From assembly GCF_024679245.1 (NCBI RefSeq), contig NC_090178.1:48896425-48960424 (forward strand): DNA of 64,000 nt, in the 5' to 3' direction. Under the pieces are notes generated by a model. The model saw only the letters and a list, made by a program, of their open reading frames with translations, was not told the origin of the DNA and made no database searches. Below, in pieces: positions 55,860-64,000 of this stretch. The DNA is from Pseudorasbora parva. Lineage: Eukaryota > Chordata > Actinopteri > Cypriniformes > Gobionidae. The position numbers and the translations under genes were made by a program. The stretch's first letter is position 1. Each line of letters opens with the position of its first letter.

Positions 55860-56519
55860 GCATTAATTGAGCTGTTCTTCTTGCCAGACATTCGACAAAA
55901 GACTACAAAAGGTTCTGGAAGTTCCTGGAAGTCTCTCAGCCAACCCTGCAATGCATCGCTTTTTACGAGGTTCCGGCACGCAATTCCCTGGGTCCGGTTC
56001 TCAGGTGCGCCTTTGGATGTCGAGTTTCACCCTCTCCTCGACAAAACCAGAATGGTCTGTTTTGAGTCCATCTTTACCCACACCGGCCCTCCAGAGGGCA
56101 CACCGATTCGACCGTGCCCAGGACGAGGCACCCTGCCTGGGCATGCCAGGGAGGTCAGATAGCATGGTGCTTTTCACTGTGTTCAACTCTCTGACTATTT
56201 TTTTTCAAGGAGGCTTTTCCTCCCGGGGTGTCTGAGCTTTGTTTTGGACCCCGGACGGTACGTCCTCCCCGGGGGGAGGGCCTGACCTGCTCGGATATGG
56301 AAAAATATATTAGCAGGTTGTTCCTGGAAGCCTCAGCCTGCGCACAGTGCGACAACACTGGGCTTTTTTTGTGGCCATTCCCTTTGCCCCGAAACTGACC
56401 CAGCAGAAGGGTGATCTGCAAGGGGAAGAGGTCCTAGAGCTGTGGTAGGACCTCTAAGGGCAGTCCCCACCAGGGGGTTGAGAACGGTATTCAAAAACAG
56501 CCAGAAGTTGAGTCCCTTG

Positions 56520-57578
56520 ATAGATTTTTTCCCCCATGGTTGTCGCCATGGATCCTGCGGGCTGTAGAAAAAGGTTACAGACTGTAGTTCGGCCACAGCC
56601 CACCAAAATGTAATGGTGTAGTCTGAACTGCAGTGGTCCCAGAGCGGCCTTGGGTTATGGAACAGGAAATACACTCCCTGTTTGTAGAACATGTGCCTCA
56701 GTCAGACAGGGAGCCGGGGGTTCTACAAGCCGGTTCTTAATAGTTCCAAAATAGGACGGGGGTTTGTATCCAATTTTAGATCTGAGATATTTGAATCGGT
56801 ATCTGAGGAGGTTCAGGTTCAAAATTCTCACAATACCTATTATTGTGAATCAAATTTGGTCCGAGGACTGGTTTGTCACGCGAGATCTAAAGAATGTTTC
56901 CATCAGTCCTTCTCACAGGAAGTTCCTGAGGTTTGCTTTCGGGGCGAAGCGTTCCAGTATCGGGTTATTCTGTTTGGCTTAGCTGTTTCCCCTCGCACAT
57001 TCACCAAGTGCATGAATGCAGCTGTTGCTCCACTGAAACTCCAAGGCATCAGTGTACTGAATTATATCAACGACTGGCTCATATTGGCTCAGTCGTGAGA
57101 GATGGCAGTTCAGAATCAAGATGTTGTCATTGGCCACATTCAGAGCTTGGGTTGAGACTCAACATGAAGAAGAGCGGGTTGACGTCTTCCCAGAGGACCA
57201 TGTTCCTGGAAGTAGTATGGGACTCAACGACGATGCAAGCACAAATGTCTCTCGCAGACATAGAGTCCATACAGGCTATGGTCTACAGCATGAAGCTTGG
57301 TCGCAACATCACTGCAAAGTAGTTTCAAAGACTGCTAGGATGGCAGCTACGCCCAATGTAATACCTTTTGGCCTGCTGTACATGAGACCACTGCAGTGGT
57401 GTCTGAAAGCCAAGGGTTTTTCCTAGAGGGGAAATCCATTGTGTGTGATCAGGGTAATGCACCTATGCCTTCATGGTGTGCTCCGACAATATGTCAGTGG
57501 TTGCGTACCTGAACCATCAGGGGGTTCTGAGGTCTTGCAGTCTATACAGACTGGTACATCAGATCCTTATTTCAGGAT
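56520..57578 (+). pseudogene. DIRS reverse transcriptase / RNase H
   Basis: Blocks in order: LSPWILRAVEKGYRL and PERPWVMEQEIHSLF (RT approach), LYPILDLRYLNRYLRRFRFK (motif with ILDLR), SHRKFLRFAFGAK, LALSPRTFTKCMNAAVAPLK, and SVLNYINDWLILAQS, where the catalytic YIDDW-type motif reads YINDW, so the first aspartate is lost. Then LGLRLNMKKSGL, VVWDSTTMQAQMSLADIESI, and after a gap CSDNMSVVAYLNHQGVLRSC from RNase H. Pieces lie in several frames. It would have copied the element's RNA. Confidence 0.88.
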
Positions 57579-57584
57579 TCTTTG

Positions 57585-57730
57585 ATAGAAAGTTCAAAAC
57601 AACATTTATCTGAAATAGAAATCTATTGAAATTAATACTTTTATTCACAAAGATGCCTTATATTGACCAAAAACACAGCATATTTATGTTACAAAATAAT
57701 TTTATATCAGATAAATGTATTTTTTTAACT
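57585..57730. repeat. Cyprinid 'GATAGAAAGTTCAAAA' repeat fragment
   Basis: 'tctttgatagaaagttcaaa' and CATTTATCTGAAATAGAAAT belong to the abundant repeat also found at 19790-20000, 34920-35150 and 61895-62120. Confidence 0.65.
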
Positions 57731-57735
57731 CTCCA

Positions 57736-58885
57736 TTAAGGGGGGGGGGGGGGGGGGGTGAAACACTCAATTTCAGTCAATCTCATGTCAATCTTGAGTA
57801 CCTATAGAGTAGTATTGCATCTTTCATATCTCTGAAAAGTCTTTAGTTTTATTATATTTATAAGAAATATGGGCTGTACCGGGTCTTTCCGGAAAAACTG
57901 AGCACCTGGAGGTGTATCGTGTGGGCGGAGCTAAAGAATGACGAGCGCGCAAAGCGGTGACGTCCTCAAGCGTGGAGAAACTCATGGCTATCAATCTCAG
58001 CTAATAGATATATGATCCAGAATCATTCGGAGGCTGAAATAAATTAAACAGGAGAAACAGCAACAGCAGGACGTCCGTCTCTGTGGTATGTACTGTATTT
58101 AGTGGCCTGTCAACATTTGTGTGTCTTTATGAGGACATAATTCGGTTTATGGACTATTGTATGCGACTAAACCTTAGCAGTAGCAAGCAAAACGGTTTTG
58201 CACGTCAGACTAGTGTAACGTTATACATAGAACAAGTCCGTTAGCGTATTTGAATGACAAAGCACGCGATCGTTTACTGTCGTTTACTGATGTTTACTCA
58301 TGTGACAATAGCCAACCGGCTGCTTCCAAAGCAGGACTGAACCTTTATCGCTGGAACAGCTCCGTCAAAAACACACTTCTTTGGTATGATTTGGTAAAGT
58401 CCTGACAGCAGTGAACGGTGGAGATCAACTTTGCGATGCGACTGAAGCGATGTTGTGAAGCTTCCCGTCATTTTTGCGTTCAAATCGGTTCAAATGCAGC
58501 GCTGCCCTCCTGGAATGCTGTGCTGAAGCGTTGAAGTCCTGCTGTACATGAGACCACTGCAGTGGTGTCTGAAAGCCAAGGGTTTCGCGGACTATAACGA
58601 TGACTGGATCTGCACCTGAGAGAGTGTTTATGGGCATGCATTTCCTCTCTCGCTCTAGTCACACACGCACGCGCACCCTACCGGGAGAGCCCGTACGGCC
58701 CATACAAGGACCTTCCGCTCTATTAACGTCAAGCCGAGCCATACTCGAAAAAAACTCTCCGAAACTAGTGAGAAACCGGAAGGAGTATTTTTAACACAGA
58801 AATACTCCATCAAACGTCCAACATTAGTTTTTGAAACTTTGTCTATGTTTAGGATGGGAATCCAAGTCTTTAACAGTGTAAAAAC
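57736..58885. mobile_element. TTAA/(G)n-ended MITE, right end cut off
   Basis: Starts TTAAG then a 19-base G run (57740-57758) and TGAAACACTCAATTTCAG. Interior GTGTGGGCGGAGCTAAAGAA, CGGAGGCTGAAATAAATTAA and ACTATAACGATGACTGGATC, the wording of a family I recall as common in zebrafish. It stops at about 58885 where gypsy-like sequence begins; the expected inverse C-run end is missing. It contains a 48-bp copy of the neighbouring DIRS RT (58538-58585). No transposase. Confidence 0.7.
58538..58585 (+). repeat. 48-bp exact copy of DIRS RT segment 57372-57419
   Basis: The sequence beginning CCTGCTGTACATGAGACCAC is identical at 57372-57419 and 58538-58585, 1166 bp apart in the same orientation. 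At the first site it is part of the RT frame (LLYMRPLQWCLKAKG); at the second it sits alone in MITE sequence. Confidence 0.97.
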
Positions 58886-60121
58886 AGTCGATAGCTGGAA
58901 CATCCTAAAGGGGAACAGGGGAACAATGGGGGTTGGTAACCAAGTACGCACTAGAAGGGAGTAAGAAGGTACGGAGGAAGCAAACAATCTCCTGAATCTT
59001 CCTCTCCGTCTGCCCATTGGTCTGTGAATGGTACCCAGAGGAGAGGCTTACGGTCACACCTAGGAGCAAGAACAACTGTTTTCCATACCCGGGAGAGGAT
59101 TTGAGGTCCTCTGTCTGAAACGATATCCCCAGGGATTCCGTAGTATCTGAAAATCATACTAAACATGAGTTCGGCAGTTTCCATGGCAGTGGGCAGTTAT
59201 TTTTAATCAAATCCGATGACATGACTTGAAAAATCTATCAATGACAACTAAAATACAGGTACAGCCACTTAACATTGGTAGATCTGTGATAAAGTCTACT
59301 CCTAGATGTGACCATGGACAATTGGAAATGGGCAGAGGATGGAGCTTGCCGAAAGATGTCAAAGGCTTTTGGAGATGGTACATTCCTTACATCCCGGCAC
59401 TTACCTTCTGATGTCCGATGCCATGTTGGGCCATCAGAAGCGCTCCTTCAGCAGCAGCGAGAGGGTTTCATTTACCCCTGGATGGCCAGTGCCCAAAGAT
59501 GTGTGTAATTTGTGGAGGAAGGGAGTGCGCTGTGCCCGTGAGATGTATTGCAAAATGGGTGGGCAACCCGGCAGAGTGTTGGTGGAGACATTGGAGCAAG
59601 GCAATGTTTCCTTAGACCAGGTAATGAGACTCACAAACAGCTTTTCTGGAAGAATGGGTTCGGATTTATTGGAGTTCTCATCAGGGTTATAGAGATGGGA
59701 AAGGGCGTCTGCCTTCACATTCTTCAGTCTCGGATGGTAGGAAATGGTAAATGGTTTGTGGAAGGAGCATTTCTCGGCCTTGATATATAGCTGGACCTCC
59801 CTCAGGCGTTGCAGAACTTCCGCAACTTGATGGCGATATTCGGTAAGGCTCCGGTGGTATAGCAGGATGTTGTTGATGTACAGCAGAATCCACCTGTGGA
59901 AGAACGCCCAGAGCACCTCATGAATGAAGTCCTAGAATACGGAGGGGACATTGGACAGTCCATATGGCATGACAAGATATTCATAGTGGCCAGTTGGAGT
60001 CACGAAGGCCATCTTCCACTCATCCCCCTCACATATTCAGATGAGGTTGTACGTGCTGTGAAGGGCCAAGACAGTGGCACCACGAAGATGTTCCAGCGCT
60101 ATTGGGACGAGAAGAAGGGAT
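58886..60121 (-). pseudogene. Ty3/gypsy pol fragment (RT, linker, integrase)
   Basis: On minus, from 60121 down: STYNLI and [20 protein letters not shown] (RT), [12 protein letters not shown], then ILLYINNILLYHRSLTEYRH, where the catalytic YIDD reads YINN, so both aspartates are lost. After a deletion, ISYHPRLKNVKADALSHLYN (RNase H end/linker), then HTSLGTGHPGVNETLSLL (integrase zinc-binding region), [15 protein letters not shown] and [20 protein letters not shown] (integrase core with the conserved D in SDRGPQ). Stops and frameshifts are frequent. No LTR is attached. It sits inside DIRS copy 2 next to a cut-off MITE. Confidence 0.88.
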
Positions 60122-60344
60122 AATGAAATTTTACGATTTTTTTTTTTTTATTTTCTCAAAACTATAAACTTTTATGTATATTTTGCTCATATATTACTGT
60201 AGCCCTATTTGTGCTGAATACAGTGTAATCAGACTTGAGCCATTTATATGTTTGTTTGCTAAACAAAAATATTTATTTATTTGTCTGAAAACACAAATAT
60301 CAGAGCATGTCAAATTTCTTCAGGGCAAAAAATTAGCCTTAGGG
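60122..60344. other. AT-rich DNA between gypsy and DIRS pieces
   Basis: Poly-T at about 60138-60151, then AT-rich sequence ending at AGAGAGTTAAGAGAGTAGGG, where the DIRS recombinase frame resumes. No feature identified. Confidence 0.5.
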
Positions 60345-60783
60345 TCCAGAGAGTTAAGAGAGTAGGGGATCTCCAGGCCTTGACTAAAATGCTGATTTGC
60401 CGGGAGTTTGCCCCTGGCGCAGTTAAGGCCATCCTTCATCCGAGGCCAGGCTATGTGTCCAAGGTGGCATCGAGAGGGTCACGGTCTACAGTCCTGCAGG
60501 CATTTTATCCTCCACTTCATGTTCTGGTTGAAGAGGGGAGACTATGGTCAGTAATTGTATTGTCCAGGCGATTGCCTTAGCCTATCAGGTTTGTGGTTTG
60601 CCTTCACCTTTGGCCTTGAGGGCACATTCCACTAGGGGCATGGTCTCTTCTAGGGCCCTTCATATGGGGGTCCCATTTCAGGAGATCTGTGAGGCAGCCA
60701 GCTGGGCTATCACACACACTTTAATCAGATTTTATAGTCTGCACCTCACTGCGACACCAGGCGCTAGGGTGCTCTCGTCCTAA
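60345..60783 (+). pseudogene. DIRS tyrosine recombinase, C-terminal domain
   Basis: Blocks RVKRVGDLQALTKMLICREF, APGAVKAILHPRPGYVSKVA, then in a second frame AYQVCGLPSPLALRAHSTRG and WAITHTLIRFYSLHLTATPG. The HxxR signature is intact (HSTRG), and the tyrosine in IRFYSLHL is in place for the nucleophile, unlike copy 1. The N-terminal half is missing and one frameshift (about 60540) separates the two parts, so it is inactive. Confidence 0.88.
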
Positions 60784-60879
60784 GTGTGCCTGGGTTCCAG
60801 CTTCACACTAGGGCATGGTTTGTGGTGTCATAGTGGGCATTTAGTTCCCCAAAGTGTTGTTTCACGTGCAAGTTCAAAT

Positions 60880-61147
60880 GAAAGGGAACGTCTCGGGTTA
60901 TGACTATAACCCTTGTTCCCTGAGAAGGGAACGAGACCATGCCTGGGAGCGAATTGCTTCATTGTGAAAAAGTTTCTGTGAATGCCGTCACATACTACGT
61001 CATGACGTAGCATCAATGAAATTGGTCTTAGTTTCATTAATGCTTCAGACATGCAACACTAAGGGATGAATTCTGTGTGTCAAAGTGTCGTTCCAATGCA
61101 GTGTCTCGTGCCCTTCTCAGGGAACAAGGAATATTGTCATAACCCGG
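60880..61147. repeat. DIRS 3' inverted-repeat module, copy 2
   Basis: 60880-60938 (AAAGGGAACGTCTCGGGTTA, TGACTATAACCC, TTCCCTGAGAAGGGAACGAG) is inverted at 61103-61147 (GTGTCTCGTGCCCTTCTCAG...CATAACCCGG). Internal hairpins GGTTATGACTATAACC and GTTCCCTGAGAAGGGAAC are nearly perfect. About 165 bp separate the arms, as in copy 1. Confidence 0.8.
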
Positions 61148-61851
<704 letters not shown>

Positions 61852-61894
61852 ATATTACTGAAAATTACTAGATTATGTGTTTGTTATTATAATA

Positions 61895-62120
61895 ACATTT
61901 TAAGTTTGGAAACATCATGTGACACTGAAAACGAGTAAGGATGCTGATGAAAATGCAGCTTTGATCATATTTAAAAGTATATTAAAATACAAAACTATTT
62001 ATTTAAAGTGTAATAATATTACACAATATTACAGTTTTTTATGTATTTTACATTTTTATGTATTTTTAATCAAATAAATCTGGACTTAATCAGCAGAAGA
62101 GACTTTTTTCAAAAACATTT
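61895..62120. repeat. Cyprinid 'CATCATGTGACACTGAAAAC' repeat
   Basis: AACATCATGTGACACTGAAA, GCAGCTTTGATCATATTTAA and ACAATATTACAGTTTTTTAT match the family at 34920-35150. Confidence 0.65.
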
Positions 62121-62277
62121 TAAGAATAGTCATGTTTCCCAACATTAGACCAGTATATTTTCAGTTATCTTGTATTCTCTGATATTTTAACTTTTTTTTT
62201 TAACATTTTATGGATGAAGTAATACTTTGAAGAGCTCGAAAGGTCAGTGTAATCTTTTTGGTCAAATATGGAATATT

Positions 62278-62550
62278 ATCTGATACTGATCAGGCATAAA
62301 ATGATGACCTAATACTGGGTTTGCTGCCAAAACAGCCCTGACTAATCGATGCATTAACTCCACTAGACCCCTGAAGGTGTGCTGTGGTATCTGGCACCAA
62401 GATGTTAGCAGTAACTCCTTTAAGTCCTGTAAGTTGCGAGGTGGATCCTCCATGTATCGGAATTGTTTGTTTAGCACATCCCACATATGCTCGATTAGAT
62501 TGAAATCTGGGGAATTTGGAATTTGGCCAAGTCAACACCTCAAACTTGTT
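62278..62550 (-). pseudogene. Tc1-like transposase C-terminal fragment
   Basis: The terminal repeat CTGATCAGGCATAAAATGAT at the left is followed on minus by MWDVLNKQFRYMEDPPRNLQ, LKELLLTSWCQIPQHTFRGL and AVLAANPVLG, the end of the same family as 17300-18235. An upstream piece in another frame reads NKFEVLTWPNSK. 5' part of the gene absent. Confidence 0.85.
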
Positions 62551-63239
62551 CTGCTTAATAAATTAAAGTATAAATAAAAGTGTGAAAATGAGGCACTAAC
62601 TAATCTATTTACATAAATGTTTTTAGGATGTCACATGCACTAATGTACCATGTGTTCCTCTTTCGTAAAGCAACACTCCTTAATCAACATTGAACATACT
62701 ACAGGATTAACTAACAATGTTGTGTCCTAGTTCAAAAGAATCCTGCATTATGCATCTCTAAACCAAAAGCCAGCACAGTTAATGCCATAAAAGTCCCGGG
62801 ACAGCAGTTCCCTCTCATAAAGACCCGCCTCATCTCTCAATCATCCCCTCAGTTCTTCCCTTGAGTGTTTCCTCTGACCACTGGCGGCATGTGTGTCAAA
62901 CTGGCATTAGGTCTCCTCCAGTCAGCGCTGAGAAAGGTAACAGATGGAGGCGGCAGCTCGTCCGCTTGGAGCAAAACCCTTCCCAGAATTCAGCCGCCCC
63001 GGCCGAGAGAGGCCAGCTGCATGGAAGCCCCTGTAATTCCATTAAGGCTTTTTTCAAGCAGTTATTGTTTGAAATCCATTTGTACCCTGTGTATAAAAAT
63101 TATTTCCCTGATATGCATAATGTGCATTCTCTGATGTTTAGAGGCTTTTGGAATTGGCAAGTGTTTTTGCAAGTCATTTGCCAATAATATTATGATCTTC
63201 ACAACTGCTAAACAGCCAAAATGGAATTCTTGGACACAC
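62551..63239. other. Non-repetitive island, possible conserved non-coding
   Basis: 62790-63180 (GGCATTAGGTCTCCTCCAGT; GAATTCAGCCGCCCCGGCCG; GCATGGAAGCCCCTGTAATT; TGATATGCATAATGTGCATT) is GC-balanced, with an octamer-like ATATGCATAAT and no repeat structure. Overlapping frames of about 100 codons have no domain. Possibly an enhancer-type conserved element. Confidence 0.35.
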
Positions 63240-63468
63240 ATTAGTTTAGGGTAAAATTCTCACTATTAACTATTTTGCCTATTAATAAATAGTAAGGGAC
63301 TAAGTTTGGGTAATGGGTGATTAAGGGGTGTAGAATGATCATGCAGAATAAGGCATTAATATGTGCTTTATAAGTACTAATATACAGCCAATATCCTAGT
63401 AATATGCATAATAAGACACTAGATAATTGTGAGAATTGGAACGTAAACTAAAGTGTTACCCATTAGAC
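63240..63468. mobile_element. Cyprinid 'TTAGTTTAGGGTAAAATTCT' MITE, copy 3
   Basis: TTAGTTTAGGGTAAAATTCT...CACTATTAACTA at the left pairs with the inverse of AATTGTGAGAATTGGAACGT...AAACTAA at the right. The most complete of three copies (others 11815, 52995). Confidence 0.8.
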
Positions 63469-63789
63469 TTGGTTGGTGTCGTCGTGTCATATCTGTGGGC
63501 GTGGCATGGGGTGGAGTTGGCATTGGGAAAAACGATCCTTTTCCCCTGACTGGAAACGCATGGTGTAAAACCAGCACAGCCTACGTGGAGTCACTTTTGC
63601 TGCTCGACAGCAGGCTTCGATTCAATTCAATTCAAATTTGAATTGAATTGACTCCACTCCACAGGAAGTTGAATTTGAATGACAGGAAGTGGAATTAAAT
63701 TCATGACAATTCAAAGAAATTCCACAGTCACTCAACAGAAAGATGAGTGTTGTATTTCACATACATTCAGTGTTTGGAAGGTTACTTTG
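63469..63789. other. Plain DNA containing a perfect 30-bp palindrome
   Basis: 63621-63650 (TCAATTCAATTCAAATTTGA...) is an exact self-complementary palindrome of 30 bp, surrounded by further TTCAATT/GAATTGAA wording (63651-63720), probably part of a fish repeat. No gene. Confidence 0.7.
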
Positions 63790-63960
63790 GAAATGTATTT
63801 GCTTACCTGTCCTGTCTTGTGTGCATGTGGGTTTTGTAAGTGTGGCTATGTGCTTCTGTCATTGTTTGATCCTGTTAATGCTTGGGAGATGGGAATGCTG
63901 GGGATCTTATCATTTTGGCAGTTTGTGGGATTTATTTACAATTGTGGTATAAGAGGAGAG
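63790..63960 (+). repeat. Degenerate LTR fragment at window edge
   Basis: TTACCTGTCCTGTCTTGTGT, GCATGTGGGTTTTGTAAGTG and GTGCTTCTGTCATTG match the start of the LTRs at 48675 and 50241, with changes. Similarity fades after about 63870. Confidence 0.65.
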
Positions 63961-64000
63961 TTATGCAAGGGTGACCTTGCTCCTCTTGGTCCTCCTCCAC

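Larger units (their letters stand above)
55860..61147 (+). mobile_element. DIRS-type retroelement, copy 2, interrupted
   Basis: Order: gag-like/spacer (55860-56520), reverse transcriptase (56520-57420), RNase H fragment (57470-57578), then inserted repeats (57585-60344), tyrosine recombinase C-terminus (60345-60783) and the inverted-repeat module (60880-61147). It shares the recombinase and terminal module with copy 1. The 2.8-kb interruption contains a TTAA-type element and a gypsy pol fragment. Multiple frameshifts and catalytic changes show it is dead. Confidence 0.88.

Overview
This is a teleost-fish nuclear segment, most likely cyprinid. The evidence is the repeat content: Tc1/mariner elements, DIRS-type tyrosine-recombinase retroelements, Ty3/gypsy and L2/CR1-like LINE remnants, a tRNA-derived SINE sharing its tail with the LINEs, many hAT/TTAA/Harbinger-like MITEs, and abundant (CA)n, (TA)n and (GA)n tracts. 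I recognise no intact host protein-coding gene, rRNA or functional tRNA gene. Nearly all long open frames are transposon remnants or run through simple repeats. The DNA reads as repeat-rich intergenic or intronic sequence, with a few GC-balanced, non-repetitive islands that could be conserved non-coding elements.

Layout. 0-3.1 kb: a decayed DIRS-like element (RNase H end, tyrosine recombinase, paired inverted repeats) interrupted by a hAT-type MITE with a perfect 8-bp target duplication. 3-9.3 kb: old DNA transposons, including a 2.1-kb THAP-domain element that contains a 22-bp minisatellite, and a Harbinger-like MITE. 9.3-17.3 kb: microsatellites, several palindromic MITEs, LTR remnants and a perfect 48-bp inverted repeat. 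17.3-28.3 kb: three Tc1-like elements, one near full length with three in-frame stops and one flanked on both sides by (TA)n, plus a MITE with a perfect 61-bp inverted repeat. 28.5-32.7 kb: a solo LTR with 5-bp duplications, a SINE and non-repetitive DNA. 32.7-44.8 kb: dense nested transposons, including hAT elements at 33.1, 35.4 and 42.4 kb with identifiable 8-bp duplications and one four-layer nest. 44.9-48.2 kb: two LINE 3' fragments. 48.7-50.6 kb: a complete-ended non-autonomous LTR retrotransposon. 50.7-52.3 kb: an LTR-gag remnant running into a 53-bp satellite. 53.5-54.8 kb: two nested TTAA-flanked elements. 55.9-61.1 kb: a second DIRS-like element broken up by a TTAA-type element and a gypsy pol fragment. 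61.1-64 kb: microsatellites, a Tc1 fragment, a possible conserved island and MITEs.

The pieces form an archaeology rather than a pathway: order of insertion can be read from nesting and target-site duplications, and the catalytic residues that can be checked show that the major elements are dead. The strongest items for follow-up are the two perfect inverted repeats, the repeated inverted-repeat module at the 3' end of both DIRS copies, the 48-bp fragment of the DIRS reverse transcriptase copied into a neighbouring transposon, the (TA)n-flanked Tc1 element and the THAP element with a second, opposite-strand reading frame. Family names rest on recalled family features and visible motifs; no database search was possible.
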